Shown here in pieces: positions 44,809 through 53,246 of a stretch of 64,000 nt of DNA (its first letter is position 1; each line of letters begins with the position of its first letter). Under the pieces are notes generated by a model. The model saw only the letters and a program-made list of their open reading frames with translations, ran no database searches and was not told the origin of the DNA. The position numbers and the translations under genes are program-made. The DNA is from Aldehydirespirator sp965221605 (GTDB lineage Bacteria; Actinomycetota; Acidimicrobiia; Acidimicrobiales; Aldehydirespiratoraceae), in contig CBDCSK010000015.1 in NCBI GenBank assembly GCA_965221605.1, positions 558,001-622,000 on the forward strand, given 5' to 3'.

Positions 44809-46683
44809 TCAGTTGTCGCTGAGGCGGCGGTGCTTGGCCAGGCCGGCCTGCAGCAGCTTCTGAGCGTCTCGGGCGCCGAGGTCTAGGAAGCCGTCGGGCC
44901 AGTCTTCGCTGAGTCCGCCTAGCGGATTGACGTCTGAGGGTCGGAAGGATGTGTGTCCATTGTCGTCTCGCTCCGCAAACACGATCCGGACCAGTTCGCC
45001 GATCCTCCCGCTCTCGGCTTCGGCGGCGCGGCGCCTCAGCCTGTTGACGAGATGCTCGCTGTGGGTTTCGACGATGATCTGTCGTCCGCTGTCGACGCAA
45101 GCAAGCAGGAAGTCTGCGAGGCGCATCTGAAGTGCCGGATGCAAGTGCAGTTCAGGCTGCTCCAACAGCACGATGTCGCCCGGCTCGGCCAGCAGACAGA
45201 CCGTGAGCACGGGCAGGACCTGACTGACGCCGACGCCGACTGACGTGAGATCGACTTGGCGGTCGAGGTCGGTCGGGCGCACCTCGATGCTGACACCGGC
45301 GCGACCTCTTGCCTCCACGGTGACGTCCTCAACTACCTCCAACTCCCGCAGCCAATACTGCAAGCCGTCCACTAGGTCCGCTTGTCCGAGCCCGGGCACA
45401 TCGACCGACTCCGTGCCGTGCCATTGGAGCACCTGCGACAGGTGCTCCCCGGCAGCGCCGACATCGGGACGGCCGTCATCACCGAAGTCGAAGTATGGCC
45501 GCGGCTCCTGTCTGAGCGGTCCTAGGTACCGAACACGGTCCTGGAGCAGCGTCGCAACTTCTGATCTCAACGCTCCTGCTATGTAGTGATTCGCTTGCTC
45601 ATTCAAGACAGGATCCTGGAGCCACGCGTCTTCCTTGCATTCCTGGAGAAAGAGCCGGGCGATCCTGAGATAGTCGACTACTGGCATAGCACTGTACGGA
45701 TCAGAGATTGAGGTGTCGTCGCTTGAGGTGTCGTCGAAGCGCAATTCTCCAGCCTCAGCTATAGACAGCCCAAGTGCGTAACCATCCTCATTGTCACGGT
45801 CGCGTGCTCGATCCTGAATCCGTTCAACTAGCGGGTTCACATCTGCTTGGTCAAGAGTCACTGAAGTCTCGTGTGGCAGCATGTCTGCCTTTTGATCCGA
45901 TTCCTGCTGTGAGAAATATGCTCGGTTACGATAGAACTTCTGACGCAAACCGTGAGCGTCATCTTCATTTGGTGGGTCTAGATGTCTCTTCACTAGGTCT
46001 CCAAATGTCGAGGTACGCGGCATGGTGATGGTTGCTACAGCACTGCGAATATCGCGAATGCCGGGATGAACAAAGGACCGTGCTGCAGGGTCGTAGGCGT
46101 CTGAGCCGACAGTGTCCCTGAGCGCATCCAAGAACTCCTCGCGCCGTTGAAGTTCGTGTTTGACATCTCCTGCGCGGTCATGACCCCAGTGCCCCGCGTA
46201 ATGATCCCAGTACCTCTGAACGTATTTCTCCCAGACAGCTCGCAGCCAATGCGTTGCACAGAACAGCAGCGCAGCATCAGACACTCTGAACTGGTTGACA
46301 AGAATCTGTGCATGGCCACGATCAGGTCTTGTATCTGGTTCTGCGACTTGGAGCATCAACCGGGACTGAGTCTTGACGTCGCTGCTGTCCTCGCTATGCT
46401 CCGTGGACTCGAGGCCCGCCTGTATAGAGATCGGACCGTGTGCGCCGACTGTGCGTACATCGTCGAATGTGCCGAGCTTCACCTTGGTGCCGTTTAGCGG
46501 GACTTCGATTCCGGTCTTGTACGCTTGGGCGGTTTGAGACAGGAATCTGATCGACTGCAGGAGTGAACTCTTGCCCGAGCTGTTCATGCCTATCAACACG
46601 GTGAGGGGCTTGAACTCAACCGCACTGTCGGCGATCGACTTGAAGTTCTTGAGTTCGAGGGATCTCAGCGGGAATGGGTGCAT
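44809..46683 (-). CDS. AAA ATPase, DUF3696/AAA_15 (OLD-like) family
   Basis: 624 residues. SLELKNFKSIADS and Walker A GMNSSGKSSLLQS (about 32-40) at the N-terminus, then a long insert of lower GC, and near the C-terminus the D-loop/Walker B VLLEQPELHLHPALQ and IVETHSEHLVNRLRR. No Toprim domain is visible. Related ATPases power several anti-phage systems. The gene begins 3 bases after the upstream gene ends, closing a coupled operon. Its 45.7-46.5 kb half is A+T-richer than the neighbourhood, suggesting transfer. Confidence 0.85.
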   Translation of the reverse strand: MHPFPLRSLELKNFKSIADSAVEFKPLTVLIGMNSSGKSSLLQSIRFLSQTAQAYKTGIEVPLNGTKVKLGTFDDVRTVGAHGPISIQAGLESTEHSEDSSDVKTQSRLMLQVAEPDTRPDRGHAQILVNQFRVSDAALLFCATHWLRAVWEKYVQRYWDHYAGHWGHDRAGDVKHELQRREEFLDALRDTVGSDAYDPAARSFVHPGIRDIRSAVATITMPRTSTFGDLVKRHLDPPNEDDAHGLRQKFYRNRAYFSQQESDQKADMLPHETSVTLDQADVNPLVERIQDRARDRDNEDGYALGLSIAEAGELRFDDTSSDDTSISDPYSAMPVVDYLRIARLFLQECKEDAWLQDPVLNEQANHYIAGALRSEVATLLQDRVRYLGPLRQEPRPYFDFGDDGRPDVGAAGEHLSQVLQWHGTESVDVPGLGQADLVDGLQYWLRELEVVEDVTVEARGRAGVSIEVRPTDLDRQVDLTSVGVGVSQVLPVLTVCLLAEPGDIVLLEQPELHLHPALQMRLADFLLACVDSGRQIIVETHSEHLVNRLRRRAAEAESGRIGELVRIVFAERDDNGHTSFRPSDVNPLGGLSEDWPDGFLDLGARDAQKLLQAGLAKHRRLSDN

Positions 46684-46686
46684 GAT

Positions 46687-47565
46687 TCAGGCAGCTTTCG
46701 CGAGCACTTGGGCGCCAAGCGCCGAGAGTGTCCTGTCGAGTGTCGGCCGGAGCGCTGTGAACGCTGCCATTCCGATGTCGCGGCCTAGACACTCAACCCA
46801 GTGGTCCGGGTTCATTGTCTCGGGCGTTAGCTCTTGGAACTCCGTCGTGACGTGGCGTGTGGCTACGAGATGGATCGTCTCGGCCAGTCGCAGGTGTTCA
46901 CGCGGGGGTGTGGCTGGCTCCGGTGACTCGCCGTAGGTCTGGGGATGCAGCCGTTCGGGCTCAAGCAGCCAGGGGTCGTCATCGTCGAGCAGTGCAGCTG
47001 TGCAGTCGTCCGTGAGGGTTCCCCACTCGGCGACCTCGTCCTCCTTGAAGTGCCAGCGAGGGTCGGTCGGTCCGGCCAGGGGAAGTCCGGCATACGCGCC
47101 TTCGACTGTTCGGTCTCGGTCGACGACTATGTCGCCGATGGCTTGCAGCACGGACTCCGTCAGGGCGCCTACCCGCTCACGCAGTTGCAGTAGCCAGATC
47201 GGGCCACGCACGTAGCACTCGACTACCAGCGGGTGGGGCAGGTCCGAGTCGTCGCTTGCGATCACCGCGTCGGTGTCGGTTGCGAGTTCGGGCCATGGAT
47301 GGGCGAGCATCATCTCGGCTACATCGCGCTGGGCGTCGACGCGACGGACGACGGCAAGCCGCCTACGACCCCCCATCCACGGCAACGGCTTGACCAGGCG
47401 GATATCGCCGCGGGCGATGGGCTGGGCGGCGCGGGCCGAGCCGATCGTCCTCTGATGGGGTGGTCGGTTTGTCAGCGCCTCCTTCACGGCTGCGAGGCCA
47501 GTGGCGCTCGGATCGTTCGCTGCCTCGCTATCGGGGCGCTCGGTCTCGCCCGGCGGGGGCGTCAT
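46687..47565 (-). CDS. Uncharacterised protein of the four-gene cassette
   Basis: 292 residues. No recognised domain. Visible features: an acidic centre with DDDDPWLLEPERLHP, a segment GGRRRLAVVRRVDAQRDVAEMMLAHPWPELATD with mixed beta character, and a helical C-terminus (LRPTLDRTLSALGAQ). It overlaps the upstream sigma-like gene by 4 bases and is followed after 3 bases by the ATPase, so it is probably a dedicated component of the same system. Confidence 0.6.
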   Translation of the reverse strand: MTPPPGETERPDSEAANDPSATGLAAVKEALTNRPPHQRTIGSARAAQPIARGDIRLVKPLPWMGGRRRLAVVRRVDAQRDVAEMMLAHPWPELATDTDAVIASDDSDLPHPLVVECYVRGPIWLLQLRERVGALTESVLQAIGDIVVDRDRTVEGAYAGLPLAGPTDPRWHFKEDEVAEWGTLTDDCTAALLDDDDPWLLEPERLHPQTYGESPEPATPPREHLRLAETIHLVATRHVTTEFQELTPETMNPDHWVECLGRDIGMAAFTALRPTLDRTLSALGAQVLAKAA

Positions 47566-48569
47566 GCCGAGGCCTCCTCAAGGTTGGCGCTCGCGAGTTC
47601 TAGCAGCAGTGCGGCGGCCTCATCCCGCAGCGGCTCAGCCACGCGGTCGGCGAATGTGGCATCTGTACGGTCGAGCACGGCCTTCTTGCGGCCCGCGACC
47701 CAGGGTCGTGATCGTCCGAGCCGCTCGGCGATGGCGTTGTCGGACTGGCCTTGCGCCTTGCAGACGAGCACCGTCAGGTCCTGAGCAGTCATCGACTCCA
47801 CGAGATCCTGCACCGCCGATTCCATGTCTTGTCGCTCGATTCTGTCGGTGGCGTCCGGGACGCTTGAGGCTCTTTCGGCCAAGTCGTCGCCCTCAACAGA
47901 TACAAGGGACGCTGGAAGCCATGCTGCAAGGAGAATCCTGAAGACTCTGGCTAGATCGGCTTCGAAGACGCCACCGGCTTCGTCGATCACGGCAAGCAGT
48001 ACCTCTTGTAGCGCACCCGGCGAATACGCCATCGAGGCCCGCTCTGCGCCCTCGCGTTCGACAAGCCTTGGAACTCGGTGGGCGGCCGCCGCGGCGGCAC
48101 GCAGTTCCGCGTCGTCCAATGTTCGAGGCACGCCGGGCACGCCGGGCTCGTCGGCCCGGGTGATCCACTGCTGTCCCTTCTCGAATTGCACCCTGAACGG
48201 TGGCTGAGAGGCCATCTGGCGGACCCGGCCCATCAGCCGGTCGACGACGGTCGCGGAGCGACGGCGCCACAAAGCTCGCTTCACGTTGCGGGTGAGCAGT
48301 CTCCGGACATCTTCAGCGCTGTCGGCCACCGTGAAGATGTAGTCGATCTGCCCCTCCTCGATCAGCAACTCCGTGGCCGTCTGCTGAGCGAGCTCTTCGA
48401 CGGAGGCGTTGTCCCACGGCGCGCCCTGGTTGTACTCCGCGGGCCGGTAGCGCCGCCCCACCATCCCCGACAGTTCGACGGTCAGGGCCCAGATGAGCGG
48501 ACCGATCCTCTCCTCTTCGTACTCCCGGCGCAGTTCGCCGAAGCCGATGGGCCGGCCCGCCGGGGTCAT
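47562..48569 (-). CDS. Sigma-70-like HTH protein
   Basis: 335 residues. The C-terminal 90 residues contain a region 4-like HTH (LTVLVCKAQGQSDNAIAERLGRSRPWVAGRKKAVLDR spans the helices). The N-terminal part (RRYRPAEYNQGAPWDNASVEEL, LLTRNVKRALWRRRSATVVDRLMGR) recalls region 2-like helices. It may direct RNA polymerase to the cassette promoter or recognise foreign DNA. Start and stop both overlap neighbours by 4 bases. Confidence 0.62.
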   Translation of the reverse strand: MTPAGRPIGFGELRREYEEERIGPLIWALTVELSGMVGRRYRPAEYNQGAPWDNASVEELAQQTATELLIEEGQIDYIFTVADSAEDVRRLLTRNVKRALWRRRSATVVDRLMGRVRQMASQPPFRVQFEKGQQWITRADEPGVPGVPRTLDDAELRAAAAAAHRVPRLVEREGAERASMAYSPGALQEVLLAVIDEAGGVFEADLARVFRILLAAWLPASLVSVEGDDLAERASSVPDATDRIERQDMESAVQDLVESMTAQDLTVLVCKAQGQSDNAIAERLGRSRPWVAGRKKAVLDRTDATFADRVAEPLRDEAAALLLELASANLEEASA

Positions 48570-48943
48570 GGCCTCATCCTCCTGCGAACCTCGACGAGCA
48601 GCGACGAATCCTCTGGTTCCTCGCAGGAGTAGGACTCGTCGTTCAGGTGCTCAAGGTCTACGGCCACGGGAACGGCCAGTATCACCCCACCGCGTTGGTT
48701 GATGCTGCACGGGTCCGGTGGGTCGTGGCGATGGGCGTCATGTCTAAATCCGCCGGGCTTTGTCGAGCGCGGGAATAGGACTGCGTCTGGACCGAGGCGC
48801 GTGGCCAGCATCACCGGCCGGTCCTTCCCTCGGTCGAACGGCCTACCCCGCCTTGTTAGAGCCTTGTCTCCGGGCACGCAGAACCACGACCCAATCGGGT
48901 ACTCGTAGCCGAGTTGCGCTCGCACCGCATCCCACCCTCGCAT
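48566..48943 (-). CDS. PemK/MazF-like small protein
   Basis: 125 residues from the ATG at 48943. IGSWFCVPGDKALTRRGR and GKDRPVMLATRLGPDAVLFPR resemble the beta-barrel of PemK/MazF proteins (PGD, then RPVMLAT). The fold assignment is tentative. It follows the small RHH-like gene by 59 bases, the usual antitoxin-then-toxin order, and overlaps the sigma-like gene by 4 bases. Confidence 0.5.
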   Translation of the reverse strand: MRGWDAVRAQLGYEYPIGSWFCVPGDKALTRRGRPFDRGKDRPVMLATRLGPDAVLFPRSTKPGGFRHDAHRHDPPDPCSINQRGGVILAVPVAVDLEHLNDESYSCEEPEDSSLLVEVRRRMRP

Positions 48944-48972
48944 CAAAGGCAGTCCCCGGGTGCGGGAGAACG

Positions 48973-49182
48973 GGCCCGCTTCGTCGGCGTTGACGGCATG
49001 AGCTACGACTCCCGAGGCGGCCTCATGGCCGCCTTGCGACCTGCCCGGCGGGAATTCGGCGGGTAGAGAATCTTGGCTCTGGTGAGATCCAGGTCGGTGG
49101 TCTCCACCTCTTTGGCGGTTTGCTCGATGTCGGCATCGGTGAGCACGCGCCCAGTGCGGGTGCGATAGGTCCTCGGCTCTGT
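48973..49182. repeat. About 200-bp direct repeat, right copy
   Basis: Counterpart of 44523-44720. On the + strand it still reads RFVGVDGMSYDSRGGL and on to a stop at 49065, the displaced end of a ycaQ gene without its body. On the minus strand it carries most of an antitoxin-like gene. The copies differ at many positions, so the duplication is not recent. Confidence 0.85.
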
Positions 49183-49194
49183 GGACTCTGTCAT
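49003..49194 (-). CDS. Small antitoxin-like protein (RHH/CopG-like), copy 1
   Basis: 63 residues from the ATG at 49194. TYRTRTGRVLTDADIEQTAKEVE and AKILYPP match the paralogue at 44553-44741. It is the first gene of the minus-strand cassette, ahead of the PemK-like gene, and has an operator-like repeat upstream. It is probably the autorepressing antitoxin of the cassette. Confidence 0.65.
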   Translation of the reverse strand: MTESTEPRTYRTRTGRVLTDADIEQTAKEVETTDLDLTRAKILYPPNSRRAGRKAAMRPPRES

Positions 49195-49255
49195 ATGGGT
49201 GGACGCTGCCTCGGAAGATGGCTGAAGTACATACACATAAATACATGAACAATTA

Positions 49256-49282
49256 CCAAGAATACAACCTTCATTCTCTTGG
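49256..49282. promoter_or_regulatory. A+T-rich promoter region with imperfect inverted repeat
   Basis: CCAAGAAT (49256-49263) and ATTCTCTTGG (49273-49282) form an inverted repeat with one 2-base bulge, inside an A+T-rich stretch (about 49225-49290) that contrasts with the surrounding DNA. It is placed to control the minus-strand antitoxin-like gene and the cassette behind it. Confidence 0.5.
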
Positions 49283-49318
49283 TCCTGGAATCGATGCGCC
49301 GCGGCTAGCGTTTAGGCG

Positions 49319-49654
49319 ATGAGCGTTGCCGTTGAGCCTTCCGATCTGGCGTCGGTTGCGGCCGACCATGGGCCGACGGCCTTCGTGCTCACGGTGGGCG
49401 ACGACGGGCGGACCCGGGTCATTCACGTGAAGGTCGACATTGACGCAGAGGGCGTTGTCCGGACCGTCGTCGGCAGGGGAGCGGCCGCCAACGCAGTGGC
49501 CCGGCCGGATGTGGTCTTGCTGTGGGCGCCCGCGGCCGATGGCTTCAGCCTCATCGCCGACGGGGTGGCCTCGGTCGACGGTGAGCCGCGGCCCGACACG
49601 CCGGTGACCATCGAGGTCTTCTCGGCGGTCAGGCACCGCCCCGCCCCGGTCTGA
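49319..49654 (+). CDS. Pyridoxamine 5'-phosphate oxidase-like (flavin split-barrel) protein
   Basis: 111 residues. TAFVLTVGDDGRTRVIHVKV and VARPDVVLLWAPAADGFSLIADG fit the split-barrel flavin-binding fold of PNPOx-like proteins. It is shorter than PdxH, so a general flavin or F420-dependent reductase-like role is more likely. A Nudix gene follows after 10 bases. Confidence 0.7.
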   Translation: MSVAVEPSDLASVAADHGPTAFVLTVGDDGRTRVIHVKVDIDAEGVVRTVVGRGAAANAVARPDVVLLWAPAADGFSLIADGVASVDGEPRPDTPVTIEVFSAVRHRPAPV

Positions 49655-49664
49655 GCCGGCTCCC

Positions 49665-50165
49665 ATGTCGTTCGTGATCAGGCGGCCGGCCGCCCGCTGC
49701 GTGCTGCTCGACGGTGCCGGGCGGATATTCCTGATCCGCTCGGAGGATCCGATCGACCCTCACAAGCCGGAGTGGCTCGAGATCCCCGGCGGGGGCGTGG
49801 ACTTCGGTGAGGACTCGGCGGCGGCCTGCAAGCGGGAGCTGCACGAGGAGACCGGCATCACCGACGTGCAGATGGGGCCCTGCGTCTGGACCCAGTATGT
49901 GGAGTACACCTTCTGCGGCATGCGCTTCGAATCGAGCGAGCGCATCCATGTGGCCTGGTGCGACGGGGGCGAGTTCCGGCCCTGCGGGCTCGAGGCGCTC
50001 GAGGCGGCGGCTTTCATCGACGCCCGCTGGTGGACACTCGACGAGCTGCTGGCCAACCGCGAGCCCACCGTTCCCGCCCGGCTGCGGGAGTTCCTCCCCG
50101 CGCTGGTGGCCGGAGATCTGGCTGATCCGCCCGTCGACATCTCGCCCGACCTCCCGGCCTCCTGA
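49665..50165 (+). CDS. Nudix hydrolase
   Basis: 166 residues. A complete Nudix box, GGGVDFGEDSAAACKRELHE followed by ETGI, binds Mg2+ for cleavage of a nucleoside diphosphate-linked substrate. IRRPAARCVLLDGAGRIFL is the usual first strand. Substrate unknown. It is close behind the split-barrel gene and probably co-transcribed. Confidence 0.9.
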   Translation: MSFVIRRPAARCVLLDGAGRIFLIRSEDPIDPHKPEWLEIPGGGVDFGEDSAAACKRELHEETGITDVQMGPCVWTQYVEYTFCGMRFESSERIHVAWCDGGEFRPCGLEALEAAAFIDARWWTLDELLANREPTVPARLREFLPALVAGDLADPPVDISPDLPAS

Positions 50166-50213
50166 CGGTTACTGGACCGGGGCCACCAGTCGTCGTCGGC
50201 GACTTGGCTGGGG

Positions 50214-50474
50214 CTACCAGTCGTCGGCCCGGTCGGCCCGGTCGGCCGCCCGCACGCCGTAGCTGATGATGATCGACGGCAGCAGCAGCACGGAGCCGAC
50301 CAGCAGCGAGACGGTTGCGACCGTGGCCGGTGCGGTGGTGAAGCCGGTCGCCAAGCCCACCGCGAACGCGGCCAGCGACAGGCCGTACAACCCGTATCCC
50401 GCCCGTTTGCCGGTGGCCGACCAGCGGGCCAGCTGGCGCCGACGGGCCAGGACCGGATCGTTGGGGTCCGTCAT
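50214..50474 (-). CDS. Small membrane protein
   Basis: 86 residues. A basic N-terminus (RRRQLARWSATGKRAGYGLY) precedes two hydrophobic helices (LSLAAFAVGLATGF and VATVSLLVGSVLLLPSIIISYGV). No family recognised. Its ATG overlaps the upstream lipoprotein stop by 4 bases, so the two are co-translated. Confidence 0.7.
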   Translation of the reverse strand: MTDPNDPVLARRRQLARWSATGKRAGYGLYGLSLAAFAVGLATGFTTAPATVATVSLLVGSVLLLPSIIISYGVRAADRADRADDW

Positions 50475-51133
50475 CGGGCCGTGCCCCGGGCCGACTCCGA
50501 CATTGGCAGGTCGTCGGTGTGGTACAGCCAGCAGTGAACGCCCCGGTAGCGGGCCTCCTCGTGCTCGAAATTGGTGCGATTGGGCGTGAACACCGCGATC
50601 TCGAACACGGACAGTTCGTAGGTCTCTCCCACGAAAGCCTCGAACTGCTCGTAGCACACTCGCAGCGCGAAGCCGCGAACGGCGTCGTCGCCCGGGTAGA
50701 CGGTCGGATGGGCCGCGTCCAGCTCGAAGGTGTGGTACACCTCGGCCCAGTGGGACTGATCGCAGCCGACCCGGGCCGTGATCGCCAGCCGGCGGCCCGA
50801 TTGCAGTCCCTCCAGCCGGTTGAAGCAGTCGCCCTCGACCAGGCTGTACTCGCTGATGATCTCACCGGGGATGTCCAGCGGGTCTATCGGCCCCAGTTCG
50901 TCGGGTTCGTCCGTGCTCTCGCTTCCGCCGGAGGGGGCGGACTCAGAATCCTCGACGGTCCCGCTCTCCGCCGGCAGCCCCACCACGTCAGTGGCGGCCG
51001 CGTTGTCGGATGCCGCTACGGCTGCGGCCGGGTCGAACACCTCCTCGACGGCCCGTTCGGGCCCGCCGCTGCAGGCGGCCAGCAGAGCAACGCCGGCGAC
51101 GACGCCCGCCAGGTGGCCCGGAGCAAGTCCCAT
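50471..51133 (-). CDS. Lipoprotein with septum-formation-like domain
   Basis: 220 residues. Signal peptide with lipobox LLAAC, an Asp/Glu/Ser-rich linker, then VEGDCFNRL, VGCDQSHWAEVYHTFEL and VCYEQFEAFVG, the Cys pattern of actinobacterial 'septum formation' domains. It is anchored outside the membrane. Exact role unknown. Confidence 0.72.
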   Translation of the reverse strand: MGLAPGHLAGVVAGVALLAACSGGPERAVEEVFDPAAAVAASDNAAATDVVGLPAESGTVEDSESAPSGGSESTDEPDELGPIDPLDIPGEIISEYSLVEGDCFNRLEGLQSGRRLAITARVGCDQSHWAEVYHTFELDAAHPTVYPGDDAVRGFALRVCYEQFEAFVGETYELSVFEIAVFTPNRTNFEHEEARYRGVHCWLYHTDDLPMSESARGTAR

Positions 51134-51223
51134 TCAGACGGAGGCTAGGGGATGGTGACGGTCATCTCGCCCGATCTCCCTAGAGGCCGAGCGGATAGGC
51201 GGGACAACGCGGCCCATACGGCG

Positions 51224-51274
51224 CGAGGCCGTGGCCCGAGCGGCCCGTGAGCGCAGCGAACAAGAGCGGGAATG
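51224..51274. repeat. Interspersed repeat, copy C (full, inverted)
   Basis: Reverse-complement orientation of the 51-base element at 40397-40447, with one visible change in the core. It lies in the divergent gap between the lipoprotein and the aquaporin gene. Confidence 0.78.
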
Positions 51275-51332
51275 ACACCGCTGCGACGCGACAGGCTCTC
51301 GCCTATCCGCGTGGCCCCTACAGTGATGCGCC

Positions 51333-51992
51333 GTGCGGTTGAGGGCACTGTTGGGCGAGTTCATCGGGACGGCCTTCCTGCTCGCGGGCGTAGTCGGCTC
51401 GGGCATCATGGCCGAACGTCTCAGCAGCGACATCGGCGTGGTGCTGCTGGCCAACGCGGCGGCCACCGCCGGGGTGCTGCTCATCATCATCTACATGTTC
51501 GCTCCGGTCTCGGGAGCGCACTTCAACCCGGTGGTGACGCTGACCGAGGCCGCCCTGGGCGACCGGCGCTGGGCCGAGGTCCTTCCCTACATCGTGACCC
51601 AGGTGGCCGGCGGGGTGTTCGGCACCGTCCTGGCGAACCTGATGTTCGATCTCGACGCGGTGAACATCTCCACCAAGGCCCGCGACGGCGCCCATCTGTG
51701 GCTGGCGGAGGTGGTGGCCACCTACGGCCTGGTGCTGGTGGTGTTCATGCTCGTGCGCAGCGGCCGCTCGCAGCTGGTGGCCGGGGCGGTGGCCGCCTAC
51801 ATCGGCGCGGCCTACTGGTTCACGTCGTCCACCTCCTTCGCCAATCCTGCGGTCACTGCGGCCCGGACGCTGTCGGACACCTTCGCCGGCATCGATCCCG
51901 CTTCGGCGCCGATGTTCGTGGTGATGCAACTCGCCGGCGCCGCGCTGGCCTGGGCCACGGTACGGCTCATGTACCCGACGGCAGCCCCGTAG
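51333..51992 (+). CDS. MIP/aquaporin-family channel
   Basis: 219 residues from GTG. Six hydrophobic helices and the two half-helix motifs GAHFNPVVTL (NPV variant) and FANPAVTAAR (NPA). It passes water or small neutral solutes across the membrane; the substrate cannot be told. No operon partner is evident. Confidence 0.9.
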   Translation: MRLRALLGEFIGTAFLLAGVVGSGIMAERLSSDIGVVLLANAAATAGVLLIIIYMFAPVSGAHFNPVVTLTEAALGDRRWAEVLPYIVTQVAGGVFGTVLANLMFDLDAVNISTKARDGAHLWLAEVVATYGLVLVVFMLVRSGRSQLVAGAVAAYIGAAYWFTSSTSFANPAVTAARTLSDTFAGIDPASAPMFVVMQLAGAALAWATVRLMYPTAAP

Positions 51993-52029
51993 AGTGGCAG
52001 GGCTGAACCCGCATTCCGAGGGGAGCCCG

Positions 52030-53223
52030 ATGACTGAGGTGGGGTTCGCCGCCTTCGATGCCGACAACCACTACTACGAGGCGACCGACGCCTTCATCCG
52101 CCACGTCGACCCCAGGATGCACAAGCGGTGCATGCAGTGGGCCACCGTCGACGGGCGCGAGCGCCTGCTGGTGGCGGGTCGGGTCAACCGCTTCATACCC
52201 AACCCCACCTTCGACCCGGTGGCCCGGCCCGGCTGTCTCGACGACTACTTCCGGGGCCGGATCGCGGCCGCCGACATGCGCGAGGCCTTCGGGAAGCTCG
52301 AGCCGATCTCGGCCGCCTACCGCAACCGCGACGCCCGCATCGAGTTGCTGGACGCGCAGGGTCTGCGGGGCTGCTTCCTGTTCCCGACGCTGGGCGTGGG
52401 GATGGAGGCCGCCCTCGAGCACGACGTGGACGCCCTGACGGCGGCCTTCGGGGGCTTCAACCGCTGGCTGGCCGACGACTGGGGGTTCTCCTACCGCGGC
52501 AGGCTCTTCGCGGCCGGGTACCTGACGCTGGCCGACCCCGACTGGGCCCTCGACGAGCTCGACTGGCTGATCGCCAACGACGTGCGAGTGGTCAACGTGA
52601 GGCCCTCGTCGGTGCCTGACGGCGCCGGCGGCCGGCGGTCGCTGGGCCACCCCGCCCACGAGCCGGTGTGGCAGCGGCTGAACGAGCACGGCATCACGGT
52701 GGCCATGCACTCCGGCGACTCCGGGTACGGCTTCGTGCTGGAGCACTGGGGCGTCAACAGCGAGTTCGAGTCGTTCCGGTACAACGCCCTCAAGAGCCTG
52801 ATCACCTACTCGCCCATCTCCGACGCGCTGGCCTCTCTGCTGGCCGAGGGCGTGCTTAGCCGGCACCGCAACCTGCGGGTCGCGACCATCGAGACCGGCT
52901 CGGAGTGGGTGTGGCCCTTCGCCAAGAAGCTGACCAAGACCTACAGCCAGCAGAGCCACGCCTTCGAGGAGGATCCCCTGGAGGTGTTCCGCCGCCAGGT
53001 GTGGGTGTCCCCGTACTACGAGGACGACCTGCTGGCGCTGCGCGACCTGATCGGCGCCGACCACATGCTGTTCGGATCGGACTTCCCCCATGCCGAGGGC
53101 CTGGCCGACCCGGTGTCGTTCGTGGACGACCTCGACGGCTTCAGCGACGACGAGATCGAGTTGGTGATGCGCACCAACGGGCTGTCGCTCACCGAACGGG
53201 CCGCGGTCGGGGCGGCCCGCTAG
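52030..53223 (+). CDS. Amidohydrolase-family (COG2159) metal-dependent hydrolase
   Basis: 397 residues from the ATG at 52030, which follows GAGGGGAGC. FDADNHYYEATDAF at the N-terminus, a HSGDSGYGFV metal-ligand region and FGSDFPHAEG near the C-terminus are typical of the decarboxylase/amidohydrolase TIM barrels. Substrate unknown; relatives act on aromatic or lactone-like acids. Confidence 0.83.
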   Translation: MTEVGFAAFDADNHYYEATDAFIRHVDPRMHKRCMQWATVDGRERLLVAGRVNRFIPNPTFDPVARPGCLDDYFRGRIAAADMREAFGKLEPISAAYRNRDARIELLDAQGLRGCFLFPTLGVGMEAALEHDVDALTAAFGGFNRWLADDWGFSYRGRLFAAGYLTLADPDWALDELDWLIANDVRVVNVRPSSVPDGAGGRRSLGHPAHEPVWQRLNEHGITVAMHSGDSGYGFVLEHWGVNSEFESFRYNALKSLITYSPISDALASLLAEGVLSRHRNLRVATIETGSEWVWPFAKKLTKTYSQQSHAFEEDPLEVFRRQVWVSPYYEDDLLALRDLIGADHMLFGSDFPHAEGLADPVSFVDDLDGFSDDEIELVMRTNGLSLTERAAVGAAR

Positions 53224-53246
53224 GGGCACCCGGATCCGATCCGGCA

